From contig JAANMP010000009.1 in assembly GCA_011250595.1 (NCBI GenBank), positions 1-64,000 on the forward strand: a stretch of DNA of 64,000 nucleotides. Reading direction: 5' to 3'. The notes under the pieces are model-generated. The model searched no databases, was not told the DNA's origin, and was given only the letters and a program-made list of their open reading frames with translations. Source of the DNA: Bacillus sp. MM2020_1 (GTDB taxonomy: Bacteria > Bacillota > Bacilli > Bacillales > Cytobacillaceae). Position numbers and translations under genes: made by a program. Positions 8,500-16,445 of the stretch are shown here, in pieces; positions within the stretch are counted from its first letter, which is position 1, and the number at the start of each line of letters is the position of its first letter.

Positions 8500-10017
8500 T
8501 TACGGTTTTATTACAATTTCTGATGTTTGCTTACGGAGCTGCGTTTTTAATATTTTCCCGACACCATTCCGTGGCAGTGCCTCTAGAAAAACTATTTTCC
8601 GTGGTGTTTTGTTTTTTGCTAGATGGTCCTGGCAATAATGAATTAACTCATTCTCCGTTACTTCGGTCCCCGGTTTTCTCACAACACAGGCGACCATTTC
8701 CTCACCCATCCGTTCATCGGGAATGCCAACAACAGCCGCCTCGAAAACCTGCTCATGAGCATTCAATATTTCTTCGACATCACGAGGATACACATTTAAG
8801 CCGCCGCGAATAATTAAATCCTTTTTCCGGTCAACAATATAGACATAGCCCTCATCATCCGTCCGTGCTATATCACCGGTAAATAACCACGAATCCTTTA
8901 AAACCCGATTGGTTTCTTCTGAATTTTGATAGTATCCTGGTGTGACATTATCCCCGCGGACGATTAACTCCCCCACTTCACCAGCAGGAACTTCTATCCC
9001 ATTTTCATCAACTATTTTCAACTCTATCCCTGGTATTGGAATCCCAACAGAACCGGGTTTTATTTCGATGCCTTTACGGTGAGCAGTAACAACTGGTGCC
9101 GCTTCTGACAACCCATAACCCTCGTACACCTTCGCACCAAATTTTTGTTCAAACGCATGCAACAAGGCAACAGGAAGCGGCGCAGACCCAGAACTGACTG
9201 ATTCGAGGCTGGATGTGTTATATTGGTCGGCCTGCGGGTAGGACACCAAAGCATGAATCATCGCTGGTACAGCCGAGAAAGTCTTCACTTTATATTTTTC
9301 AATCGCCATAAATATTTCTTTAGGATCAAAGCTTGAAAAGATAACGATAGAACTGCCTGTTAAGAAACAGATATTTGATATCGTAAGGCCATACACATGG
9401 GCAAGCGGCAGAACACCCAGTGTTGTGCCCCGCTCTGTTTCGTTATGTTTCGCTGAATTCTCGGCATTGGAGTATAAATTTTTATGGGTTAACAGCACTC
9501 CTTTTGGATCTCCAGTCGTACCTGAGGTGTACAGAATGACAGCCGCATCCTCTGCTATCCCATCATCTTCTTGATATTTGCCGGGGACCAACACATCATA
9601 AAAATTTTTCACTCGATCATCTGAAGGCTGATCGACAACAATCAATTGTGGTATTTCTGGCATTCCTTCTAGAGACTTTTCAACATTACTTCGGACAGCG
9701 GAGGAGGTAATCACCGCTTTAGCCCCTGAATTTCGAGCGATGTAGTGAAGTTCCTTCGGGTGGAGTGTAAACATAACCGGGACAATCACTGCACCTGCTC
9801 TCGTTATTCCTTGATAGGAAAAAAGGACCTCTGGACAATTGGGCATACAGACCATCACTCGGTCACCCTTACCAATCCCTAATTCATACAAGCCACTGGC
9901 AAATTGGTCCGCATATTGCTTCGTTTCAACGTTAGTAAACGTCTTATTTTTGAAAAATAAAAAAGGATATTCACCAAATTCGGCGATATTTTTCTCAAGC
10001 AGGTCTTTCAACTTCAC
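8500..10017 (-). CDS. Acyl-CoA ligase / AMP-binding (ANL superfamily) enzyme
   Basis: 505 aa adenylate-forming enzyme. Motifs in order: P-loop YTSGTTGDPKGV (about 165-177), EGYGLSEAAPV, FTGDIARTDDEGYVYIVDR, the hinge RKKDLIIRGGLNVYPRDVEE, and the C-terminal catalytic Lys region GVGKILKT. It activates a carboxylate to acyl-AMP and then acyl-CoA; length and motifs fit medium/long-chain fatty acid or aromatic acid ligases. The start is a GTG at 10017 with AAGGGAG eight nt upstream; no ATG is available. It lies between the MBL hydrolase and R2lox. Confidence 0.9.
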   Translation of the reverse strand: MKLKDLLEKNIAEFGEYPFLFFKNKTFTNVETKQYADQFASGLYELGIGKGDRVMVCMPNCPEVLFSYQGITRAGAVIVPVMFTLHPKELHYIARNSGAKAVITSSAVRSNVEKSLEGMPEIPQLIVVDQPSDDRVKNFYDVLVPGKYQEDDGIAEDAAVILYTSGTTGDPKGVLLTHKNLYSNAENSAKHNETERGTTLGVLPLAHVYGLTISNICFLTGSSIVIFSSFDPKEIFMAIEKYKVKTFSAVPAMIHALVSYPQADQYNTSSLESVSSGSAPLPVALLHAFEQKFGAKVYEGYGLSEAAPVVTAHRKGIEIKPGSVGIPIPGIELKIVDENGIEVPAGEVGELIVRGDNVTPGYYQNSEETNRVLKDSWLFTGDIARTDDEGYVYIVDRKKDLIIRGGLNVYPRDVEEILNAHEQVFEAAVVGIPDERMGEEMVACVVRKPGTEVTENELIHYCQDHLAKNKTPRKIVFLEALPRNGVGKILKTQLRKQTSEIVIKP

Positions 10018-10074
10018 ACCATCCGCTCCCTTTTTTAAGATTCTAATAGAACGATAGAAGGCCCAGGGCTCACT

Positions 10075-11025
10075 CTATTTCTGAGTAGAACGATAAATGA
10101 CTACTGAATCTTGTTCCTCAAACCTAACCTGCTCCCTTTCTTCAAGTAGGTCTAAGTGCCCTTGAATTTGTGATAATCCTAAAAACACTGTATTCCCCTG
10201 TAAACGGGGATACATTTTCCTGCAAATTTCATAGATGCATTTTCCACCGTCTGCTAAAATTCCAAGAATCTGCTCGCAGCGTTTCTCCTGTTCTAGTAAT
10301 CTTGCTTTAATCAGAGATACATGATCACTAAATGCCTCACCATGACCAGGATAAATCATCTTCAATGGGAGCAGGCTAACTTTCCCAAGCGAGTTCCGAT
10401 ATTGTAATAACGGGCGCGGACGATTTTCCTCTATTAGGTCAGGCGGTTCGATAAAGGCATTCACAGAAAATGCCTTTAATAAATGATCGCCGGCAAAGGT
10501 ATCGCCTGTATCCTTGTTCCATAGTAAAATATCAGATTGACTATGGCCGGGAACGTGAACCACTTGAAACTCCTTCCCGCCCAACGGGATAACAGCACCA
10601 TCACGGATATAGGTAATATTCCGCCACTTTTCCTCCTTAAATGGCCGATCGAAGATATGATATAAGGGATCGGCACCACAGCTGGTTAGAAACTGATGGA
10701 AAAAAGACTGCACACGTTCATACTCTTCAATTCCTGCGTTAATGGACCCTTTTGCCTGTGCATGGACATAGATTGGCAAATCTGTTTCTTCCTGAAGATA
10801 TGGAATAGCCCCAGCATGATCGATATGGATATGAGTTAGAACAATTTGGTCAATATCCTTCAATGTAACTCCGTGTGTATGTAGTTTGCTATTAAGCTGC
10901 TGATATGACTGTTTACCTGGGTTACCTGTGTCGATTAACGTAACAGAATCACCAATCGCCAAAAAGGCATTTACCGTCCCCTCGGCAAAATGGGTATTTA
11001 ATTCAAGCGGGACAATTCTAAACAA
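10075..11025 (-). CDS. MBL-fold metallo-hydrolase
   Basis: Metallo-beta-lactamase-fold hydrolase, 316 aa from the chosen start. The HIHIDHAG metal motif follows the conserved IDTGN strand; later ligands are VPGHSQSD and the C-terminal YPGHGEAF. A C-terminal helical/winged region of about 70 residues resembles LACTB2-like hydrolases. In this cluster a thioesterase or lactonase role is plausible but unproven. Start: the TTG at 11025 has AAGGGAGGGG seven nt upstream, whereas the longer in-frame TTG at 11079 has no ribosome site. Confidence 0.85.
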   Translation of the reverse strand: MFRIVPLELNTHFAEGTVNAFLAIGDSVTLIDTGNPGKQSYQQLNSKLHTHGVTLKDIDQIVLTHIHIDHAGAIPYLQEETDLPIYVHAQAKGSINAGIEEYERVQSFFHQFLTSCGADPLYHIFDRPFKEEKWRNITYIRDGAVIPLGGKEFQVVHVPGHSQSDILLWNKDTGDTFAGDHLLKAFSVNAFIEPPDLIEENRPRPLLQYRNSLGKVSLLPLKMIYPGHGEAFSDHVSLIKARLLEQEKRCEQILGILADGGKCIYEICRKMYPRLQGNTVFLGLSQIQGHLDLLEEREQVRFEEQDSVVIYRSTQK

Positions 11026-11120
11026 TTTGCGACCCCTCCCTTGTAAAACCTGATTATTTTGACAGGAGGATTGACCCAATACACTATCAAAACTATATTA
11101 CTCTTTTACATAAAATATTA

Positions 11121-11195
11121 TCAGCGGATTCCTCACCTCAATGGGTGGATTCCTCGACCCAATGAGCGAAACTCCCAACTCAATGGGCGAATCTC
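11121..11195. repeat. Degenerate 21-bp tandem array with GCGGATTCCTC-like core
   Basis: Four units start at about 11124, 11145, 11166 and 11187, an exact 21-bp period. Cores are GCGGATTCCTC, GTGGATTCCTC, GCGAAACTCCC and GCGAATCTCC, each but the first preceded by CAATG. It lies between the stop of an SDR gene and the start of the MBL gene. Resembles the 20-bp array at 4621. Confidence 0.65.
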
Positions 11196-11969
11196 CTACA
11201 TCGCATGTGCGCCGCCATCGACAACCACGATATCTCCTGTCACAAAGTCAGAAGCTGGTGCCGCTAAGAATAAAGCTACCCCTTTTAGGTCATGATCAGA
11301 ACCGAATTTCCTTAAGGGTGTAGCTTGGAGAATCCCCTCTCCACCTTGCTCAAGTAATCCTTTTGACATTTGTGTCGGGAAGAATCCTGGCGCGATTGCA
11401 TTTACATAAATGCCGCTAGGACCCCATTTGACTGCCAAATCCTTCGTAAAAGTTATCACTGCCCCTTTACTAGAGTTGTAGCCAATCGCATTCATATACT
11501 GCGGGTTACTCCCTTTTAGACCAGCCACTGAAGCAATATTGATTATTTTTCCTGCCTTTTGTTCGAGCATCACTCTACCAACCGCCTGTGACATTAAGAA
11601 TGTACCGGTAACATTGACATCGATGACCTTTTTCCAAGCCTCAAGCGGCATTTCCTCGACTGGTGCACCCCAGGAGGCACCACTATTATTCACGAGAATG
11701 TCAATTCTACCAAATCGTTCAACTGTCCGCTCGACAACATTCTTAATGTCCTCCGGATTGGTAACATCACATTTTAAGGCAAAGCTCTCCACACCAAGTC
11801 TTTTTAGGACTTCGCTTACTTCCTCACAGGCTTCCAATTTTCTTGAACAAACAACCACATTTGCGCCTGCTTCCGCAAATCCTTCAGCAATCTGCTGACC
11901 GAGTCCCCTGCCGCCGCCAGTAACAATGGCGACTTTTCCTGATAAATCAAACAACTTTTTTACATTCAT
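11196..11969 (-). CDS. SDR family NAD(P)-dependent oxidoreductase
   Basis: 257 aa classical short-chain dehydrogenase. Cofactor motif TGGGRGLG (17-24), NNSGA (94-98), catalytic Ser147, Tyr164 and Lys168 (YNSSK). The sequence has the look of gluconate 5-dehydrogenase/3-oxoacyl reductase-like SDRs. In this cluster it probably acts on a hydroxyacyl or alcohol intermediate. ATG at 11969 preceded by TTGGAGG. An imperfect terminator upstream (12085-12130) suggests partial uncoupling from the MaoC genes. Substrate not predictable. Confidence 0.87.
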   Translation of the reverse strand: MNVKKLFDLSGKVAIVTGGGRGLGQQIAEGFAEAGANVVVCSRKLEACEEVSEVLKRLGVESFALKCDVTNPEDIKNVVERTVERFGRIDILVNNSGASWGAPVEEMPLEAWKKVIDVNVTGTFLMSQAVGRVMLEQKAGKIINIASVAGLKGSNPQYMNAIGYNSSKGAVITFTKDLAVKWGPSGIYVNAIAPGFFPTQMSKGLLEQGGEGILQATPLRKFGSDHDLKGVALFLAAPASDFVTGDIVVVDGGAHAM

Positions 11970-12084
11970 AGATCATTCCTCCAATTAATACATAATTCCA
12001 ATTCGACCACTCTATTACTTGCTTTCTAGAAACAGCAGTGGGTGGGTACCTCCACCAACGCTCAGCAGATACAAGTGAACAATA

Positions 12085-12130
12085 AACCCAGCATTAAGAA
12101 GAGGTTTTTCTTTCTTGTGCCGGGTCTTAG
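12085..12130 (-). terminator. Imperfect intrinsic terminator after the MaoC pair
   Basis: Minus-strand stem ACCCGGCACAAGAA against TTCTTAATGCTGGGT (with mismatches), followed by a weak T-rich run. It could give partial termination between the upstream and downstream halves of the catabolic cluster. Confidence 0.4.
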
Positions 12131-12142
12131 TTCACTCATATA

Positions 12143-12544
12143 TTAATATTGGCGATACAATACCTCACCTTTTAACACTTCATTTCCTTGTTGATTGACT
12201 GCTGCGACAGCAAAGCGCAGATTTTGATCCTCTTTCTCTTTAAGTGTCGCTTTCAGCGTAATCACATCATTTAAAAATACCATTCCTTTAAAACGGATCG
12301 AGTATTCTTGGACGAAGCCTTCTTCATAATAAGCCGTAAACAGCTTTGCTAGGTTCCCCATTGTCCACATTCCATGAGCAATAATCCCCGGCAGACCTGC
12401 TTTTTGGGCCTCCACATCAATGGTATGAATGGGGTTAAAGTCACCTGATGCACCTGAATATTTAATGAGATCCATCCTTGAGACGGGCTCCAATTGAATT
12501 TCTTTTACGGACTCGCCTATTTGTAACTGTGCTAGTGTACTCAC
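12143..12544 (-). CDS. MaoC-type (R)-hydratase / hot-dog dehydratase
   Basis: 133 aa single hot-dog domain. The hydratase-2 signature is visible as GASGDFNPIHTID, with catalytic Asp and His, followed by IIAHGMWTMG. This class adds water to enoyl-CoA (or removes it from 3-hydroxyacyl-CoA) stereospecifically. The start is a GTG whose first bases overlap the stop of the preceding MaoC-like gene (GTGA), so the two are tightly coupled. They are likely to form a two-subunit dehydratase, as in HadAB-like and FAS1-type systems. Confidence 0.87.
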   Translation of the reverse strand: MSTLAQLQIGESVKEIQLEPVSRMDLIKYSGASGDFNPIHTIDVEAQKAGLPGIIAHGMWTMGNLAKLFTAYYEEGFVQEYSIRFKGMVFLNDVITLKATLKEKEDQNLRFAVAAVNQQGNEVLKGEVLYRQY

Positions 12545-12990
12545 TTTACCAACACCTTCCTCACTGCTTCGGAAATGACAACGGTTGAGGTGGAACTAAA
12601 AATTATTGCACCTGAAACATCTTCGCCATAATTTTCAATTACAAGGAACCCCATCTCTCCAAAGTTCCCTTTTTTCTCAAAGTAGTTCTTCACTTTGGCA
12701 AAACAATAAAGTTCCTCACCAACCCTTAACGGCCGTTCGTAATGAAATGTTTGTTCACCGTGAATTAAGCCTTTATCAGGCAGATTTAATCCTTCGATGT
12801 CGCCATAATCGAAGATCCTCGGAAAGGTGGGCGGAGCAATGTTGGCTTTATATCTAGAATTCTCTCCTGTCTCCTCATCAAAATAAATGGGATGAAAGTC
12901 TCCAATCGCTTCGGTAAATTTTTTGACGGCTCCTCTTTCGACAACATTCTTAACCTTATTCGATTGTTTGCCTATCCGGTCTTTAAACAT
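12541..12990 (-). CDS. MaoC-like N-terminal-type dehydratase subunit (FAS1-like)
   Basis: 149 aa hot-dog protein of the MaoC N-terminal-domain type. It has AIGDFHPIYFDEETG where the true hydratase carries GDFNPIH, so the catalytic His is replaced by Tyr. This fits the non-catalytic, substrate-binding partner of a heterodimeric hydratase. Four-nt overlap with the catalytic partner downstream, and 15 nt after the FabG-like gene. The pair would act on 3-hydroxyacyl/enoyl-CoA. Partnership is inferred from gene order and residue pattern. Confidence 0.85.
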   Translation of the reverse strand: MFKDRIGKQSNKVKNVVERGAVKKFTEAIGDFHPIYFDEETGENSRYKANIAPPTFPRIFDYGDIEGLNLPDKGLIHGEQTFHYERPLRVGEELYCFAKVKNYFEKKGNFGEMGFLVIENYGEDVSGAIIFSSTSTVVISEAVRKVLVK

Positions 12991-13005
12991 TTCTTCATCA
13001 CCTCT

Positions 13006-13770
13006 TTAAGATTTTGGTCCACCCGCAACATAAAGAACTTGACCATTTACAAACGATGACTTTTCATCAGCAAAGAAAGCTACAGCGTTAGCAATGTCTG
13101 CCGGCTTGCCACTTCTGCCGACTGGAATTTGGGACACACTTGCTTGAATTAATTGTTCAAAGGGGATGCCGATTCTCGCAGCGGTCTCCCTCGTCATTTC
13201 TGTTTCAATAAACCCTGGTGCCACCGAGTTTGCAGTAATTCCGTATCTCCCTAACTCTATGGCGAGCGTTTTGGTAAAACCCTGCAATCCTGCCTTTGCG
13301 GCCGCATAGTTTGCCTGCCCGCGATTTCCGAGCGCAGAAGTCGATGATATATTGATAATTCGGCCATATTTATTTTCCACCATATATTTTTGGGCAGCGC
13401 GGGCCGCATTGAAGGATCCTTTCAAGTGCACATCCATAACGGTTTGCCAATCTGAATCCGACATCTTAAAGAGCATATTATCACGAATGACACCCGCATT
13501 ATTAACAAGGATATCGACCGACCCGTATGCCTCATAAACTTCTTTAACGGCATCTTCAACCTGCTCGGCGTCTACGACGTTTGCAACCTTTGAATATACC
13601 TGATATCCTTTTTCTCGTAATTCATTGGTTGTTTGACTTAACGCTTCTTCATTCAAATCAATCAAAGCTACCTTTGCTCCTTCTTGTGCAAAAAGCTCGA
13701 CAATCCCTTTTCCAATCCCGCGGCTTCCCCCAGTAACAAAGGCAACTTTTCCTGTAAATCTTCCTTCCAT
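13006..13770 (-). CDS. FabG-like SDR (3-oxoacyl-(ACP/CoA) reductase family)
   Basis: 254 aa classical SDR: TGGSRGIG (13-20), NNAG (90-93), catalytic Ser142, Tyr155 and Lys159 in NYAAAKAG. Very FabG-like (NYAAAKAGLQGFTKTLA, VAPGFIETEMT). In a catabolic operon with an acyl-CoA dehydrogenase and a hydratase, it more likely works as an NAD-dependent 3-hydroxyacyl-CoA dehydrogenase than in fatty acid synthesis. ATG at 13770 has CAGGAGGA upstream. A cre box 31 nt before the start suggests CcpA control. Confidence 0.87.
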   Translation of the reverse strand: MEGRFTGKVAFVTGGSRGIGKGIVELFAQEGAKVALIDLNEEALSQTTNELREKGYQVYSKVANVVDAEQVEDAVKEVYEAYGSVDILVNNAGVIRDNMLFKMSDSDWQTVMDVHLKGSFNAARAAQKYMVENKYGRIINISSTSALGNRGQANYAAAKAGLQGFTKTLAIELGRYGITANSVAPGFIETEMTRETAARIGIPFEQLIQASVSQIPVGRSGKPADIANAVAFFADEKSSFVNGQVLYVAGGPKS

Positions 13771-13800
13771 TTCTATTCCTCCTGAGTTTAATAAATTAGT

Positions 13801-13814
13801 AGATTGCGCTTACA
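13801..13814 (-). promoter_or_regulatory. Catabolite-responsive element (cre, CcpA site)
   Basis: Minus-strand TGTAAGCGCAATCT matches the Bacillus cre consensus TGWAARCGYTWNCW at all but one position (A instead of T at position 10). It lies between the acyl-CoA dehydrogenase stop and the FabG-like start, where CcpA could act as a roadblock or repress an internal promoter. Next to it, ATAGGT-TTG-ACCTAT (13842-13856) is a perfect 6-3-6 inverted repeat. Confidence 0.6.
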
Positions 13815-13871
13815 TTTAATGGTTTTGTATGATTTTTGTTAATAGGTTTGACCTATCATTATTCTTCTTAA

Positions 13872-15050
13872 TTAAACGTATTGACCAAGCTTCACATGAC
13901 CTTTAATCAGGTTACGTGCGATTATCATCCGCTGGATTTCATCTGTACCGTCGTATATTCTCCATAATCTTGCTTCACGGTACCAGCGCTCAATCGGCAG
14001 TTCTCTTGTATAGCCCATCCCGCCGTGAATTTGCAAGACACGGTCAACGACATTGTTGCCCATATTTGCACCATACAATTTGGCCATTGAGGCGAGATGA
14101 CGATTGTCTTCCCCATTATCAAGCGTAAAGGCTGCGTTCAATACCAACCATTTTGCTGCCTCAATTTCAACAGCAGAATCTGCAATTTGCCATTGGATGG
14201 CTTGTCTTTCGGCAATCGGCTTACCAAAAGTAACCCTTTCCTTGGCATAATCAATCGCCATTTGCAGCAGACGTTCGGCAGCACCGACTGCTCTTGCCCC
14301 AACTACCCAGCGAGCGAAACCAATCCACTCGAGACCCAGATTATAGCCCTTGTGCAATTCACCAAGGATATTTTCCTCGGGTACACGGATTTGTTCGAAT
14401 ACTAAGCCGGCTGGACCCCATTCACCCATGGTATGTATATACTCTGATTTCCAGCCCATATCACGGTCGACTATAAAGCAGGTTACCCCTTCGCGGCCGT
14501 GTGTCGATTGATGCAAATCTTTATCTGTAATCGCGATGGCCATGACAAAGTCTGCTTCATTTCCACCGGTAATAAATGTCTTTTCACCATTTAGAACCCA
14601 TTCATTGCCGTCTTTTACGGCTGTCATTTTAATATTTCTAGTATCAGATCCAGCACCTGGCTCTGTCATCGCAAAACAAGATTTTTTCTCCCCATTAATC
14701 GTCGGAAGTAAGTATTTTTTCTTTTGTTCTTCATTACCATAGTAAAGAATATTATCTGCGCTCCCGCCGAACTGGAATGGGACAAAGGTTTTGGAAACTT
14801 CCATTAACACTATGGCCATCATCATTTGACCAAGATCTGCCCCGCCATATTCCTCTGGCGTGTTAATACCCCAAAACCCGGCTTCTTTTGCTTTGAGCTG
14901 CAGCTCTTTCAGCTTACCGGCCGGAAGACTTGGTTTACCTTCTCGTTCATTGCGGAGGACATCATTTTCAAGGGGAATCAGTTCTTTTTCTACGAATCTT
15001 CTAATCGTTTTTTGAACCATTTTTTGTTCATCTGTCAATCGTAAATACAT
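13872..15050 (-). CDS. Acyl-CoA dehydrogenase family protein
   Basis: 392 aa flavoprotein: N-terminal helical domain, FAD-contact motif CFAMTEPGAGSDT, middle beta domain with WVLNGEKTFITGG, and the C-terminal helical domain with RVTFGKPIAERQAIQWQIAD and QIHGGMGYTRELPIERWYREARL. The usual catalytic base motif YEGT reads YDGTDEIQR here (Asp367 from this start), a conservative change seen in some non-straight-chain subfamilies. Start: ATG at 15050 with GGAG eight nt upstream; an in-frame GTG at 15059 lacks a spaced ribosome site. First gene of the cluster, with a TetR-type operator in its leader. Confidence 0.9.
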   Translation of the reverse strand: MYLRLTDEQKMVQKTIRRFVEKELIPLENDVLRNEREGKPSLPAGKLKELQLKAKEAGFWGINTPEEYGGADLGQMMMAIVLMEVSKTFVPFQFGGSADNILYYGNEEQKKKYLLPTINGEKKSCFAMTEPGAGSDTRNIKMTAVKDGNEWVLNGEKTFITGGNEADFVMAIAITDKDLHQSTHGREGVTCFIVDRDMGWKSEYIHTMGEWGPAGLVFEQIRVPEENILGELHKGYNLGLEWIGFARWVVGARAVGAAERLLQMAIDYAKERVTFGKPIAERQAIQWQIADSAVEIEAAKWLVLNAAFTLDNGEDNRHLASMAKLYGANMGNNVVDRVLQIHGGMGYTRELPIERWYREARLWRIYDGTDEIQRMIIARNLIKGHVKLGQYV

Positions 15051-15126
15051 ACCATTCACTCCATTCTATTATTAAAATCAAGTTTCATGAGGGTTAAAAA
15101 TATAATATGCAAGACCGATCGACTAA

Positions 15127-15182
15127 ATACCTACCGGTTGGTATGTTAAGTTTATTTTATTCCCAACTTTCAGATAATACAA
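15127..15182 (-). promoter_or_regulatory. Promoter with overlapping TetR-type operator
   Basis: Minus-strand TTGTAT (15177-15182), a 17-nt spacer and TAAAAT (15154-15159) form a plausible sigma-A promoter. Just downstream, over the expected start site, ATACCTACCGGTTGGTAT (15127-15144) is an inverted repeat matching at 8 of 9 base pairs, centred on ACC/GGT. Such ACCNACCGGTNGGT palindromes are typical of TetR/AcrR-family repressors of fatty acid or CoA-ester catabolism. No tetR gene is within the window. Confidence 0.5.
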
Positions 15183-15242
15183 GTTAATATTTTCCTATTA
15201 AAAAAATTCTCTAGCTATAAGCGCCAAAGAAATTTTTGAGAA

Positions 15243-15614
15243 CTACACATGACTCATTATTTTTCTTGCAGCCCGCTCTCTTAAGGTGGAAATGGTAAGT
15301 GAACTTCCAAGCCAAAAGAAGAGACCGAGAATGATACTAAAAATCCAATTTCCACTGGTTTCCAATGTGATTAAAACGGTGATTACACAAATGATTCCAC
15401 CAATCATTCCATATACTGAGCCTCTAGCAATATTTGTTGCTTTCTTAGTTCCCGAGGCAATTCCCACCATAATAACGGCTGTCAGCATAACAGCTGGAAA
15501 AGCGGCAAAAATACCGGCAAGAATCTTCCATGGGGATATAATAGTGATAAGATAACTTAAGGAGACTGCTGCCCCACCTAGTAAAAACCGAATCAATAAG
15601 TCTTTTTTATTCAT
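15243..15614 (-). CDS. Small integral membrane protein, DUF3147/GlpM-like
   Basis: 123 aa with four predicted hydrophobic segments and a conserved LLIRFLLGGAAVSLSY...GIFAAFPAVML pattern shared with the gene just upstream. Start chosen at the ATG at 15614, which has AGGTGG five nt upstream; the longer frame begins inside that ribosome site. Downstream member of a tandem paralogous pair. Function unknown for the family. Confidence 0.7.
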   Translation of the reverse strand: MNKKDLLIRFLLGGAAVSLSYLITIISPWKILAGIFAAFPAVMLTAVIMVGIASGTKKATNIARGSVYGMIGGIICVITVLITLETSGNWIFSIILGLFFWLGSSLTISTLRERAARKIMSHV

Positions 15615-15632
15615 GTTGTCCACCTTTTTCAT

Positions 15633-15992
15633 TTAATGAGATGTTATGAATACAACAATAATTGATACCGTAAACCAACAAGCCATTGCATGCAGGATTC
15701 CTTTTTTCCACCCGATCTTAGGAAGCAGGTAGCCTGCAAAGATGGCGACAAGAATATTGATGGCCATTCCAAAGATGGCGCCTTTAGATAACATGATTGA
15801 ATGGGTAATAAGCTGGCCTCCGTGAAAATCAAGACCAATGGTCAATAATGCTGCCAGGTAAACAGCAGGAAATGCAGCAAATATTCCACCAGCTTTCTCT
15901 CCTAACTTCTTTGCAACTACAGTACAGGCTACTACAGCTAGACCTCCCATTAGGAATCGAAGAAGCAGTCCGCCAAGTGATAAACTAACCAT
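15633..15992 (-). CDS. Small integral membrane protein, DUF3147/GlpM-like
   Basis: 119 aa, four hydrophobic segments, with LLLRFLMGGLAVVACT and GGIFAAFPAVYLAALL. The same pattern recurs in its neighbour 18 nt downstream, so the pair arose by tandem duplication and probably forms a hetero-oligomer (as paired small membrane proteins often do; inference). Weak ribosome site GAGGCG before ATG 15992. No functional assignment. Confidence 0.7.
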   Translation of the reverse strand: MVSLSLGGLLLRFLMGGLAVVACTVVAKKLGEKAGGIFAAFPAVYLAALLTIGLDFHGGQLITHSIMLSKGAIFGMAINILVAIFAGYLLPKIGWKKGILHAMACWFTVSIIVVFITSH

Positions 15993-16232
15993 TTTTAATT
16001 CGCCTCTTTTTTTTACATACTGTTAACTAATTTGTGAATTGAATCACAATCATTTGATGTATTCATTTTAACCCATTTCCATGACGATGCATGTGAACGT
16101 TTTAGTAACGTTTTTGAAGAGATTTCTCATTAATTTCAAGTTTGATGACTATTTTCCGATCATTTTACAAAAGATAATGGTGATATTCATTAGAATATCG
16201 TCGTTTCAAATCCTTTGATGAGGTGATTTTAG

Positions 16233-16385
16233 ATGAGTTATAAAGACCATTTAGATCCGCACTCAGAGCTCTTTCACCACCATACGACGCGTCCAAAACG
16301 TCAAAATTCACAAGTGAATGGGCAAACTCAAGTGACGCAGAACACGATCATCTTAAGGAGTAATGCCAAAGCACACCGCTGGTAA
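16233..16385 (+). CDS. YpzG-like small protein
   Basis: 50-aa hydrophilic peptide, rich in His, Asn and Gln, starting MSYKDHLDPHSELFHHH and ending ILRSNAKAHRW. The pattern (SYKDHLDP..., QVNGQTQ, NAKAHRW end) resembles the YpzG family of small Bacillus proteins of unknown, possibly sporulation-related, function. AGGTGATTT is upstream of the ATG and an intrinsic terminator lies 60 nt downstream, supporting a real monocistronic gene. The assignment is from memory of the family and is tentative. Confidence 0.6.
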   Translation: MSYKDHLDPHSELFHHHTTRPKRQNSQVNGQTQVTQNTIILRSNAKAHRW

Positions 16386-16445
16386 GCTTTTGGCAAGGAA
16401 ACGAATATTGATAGTAATGAAAGTTGCTGTCAATAGAAGAATAGG

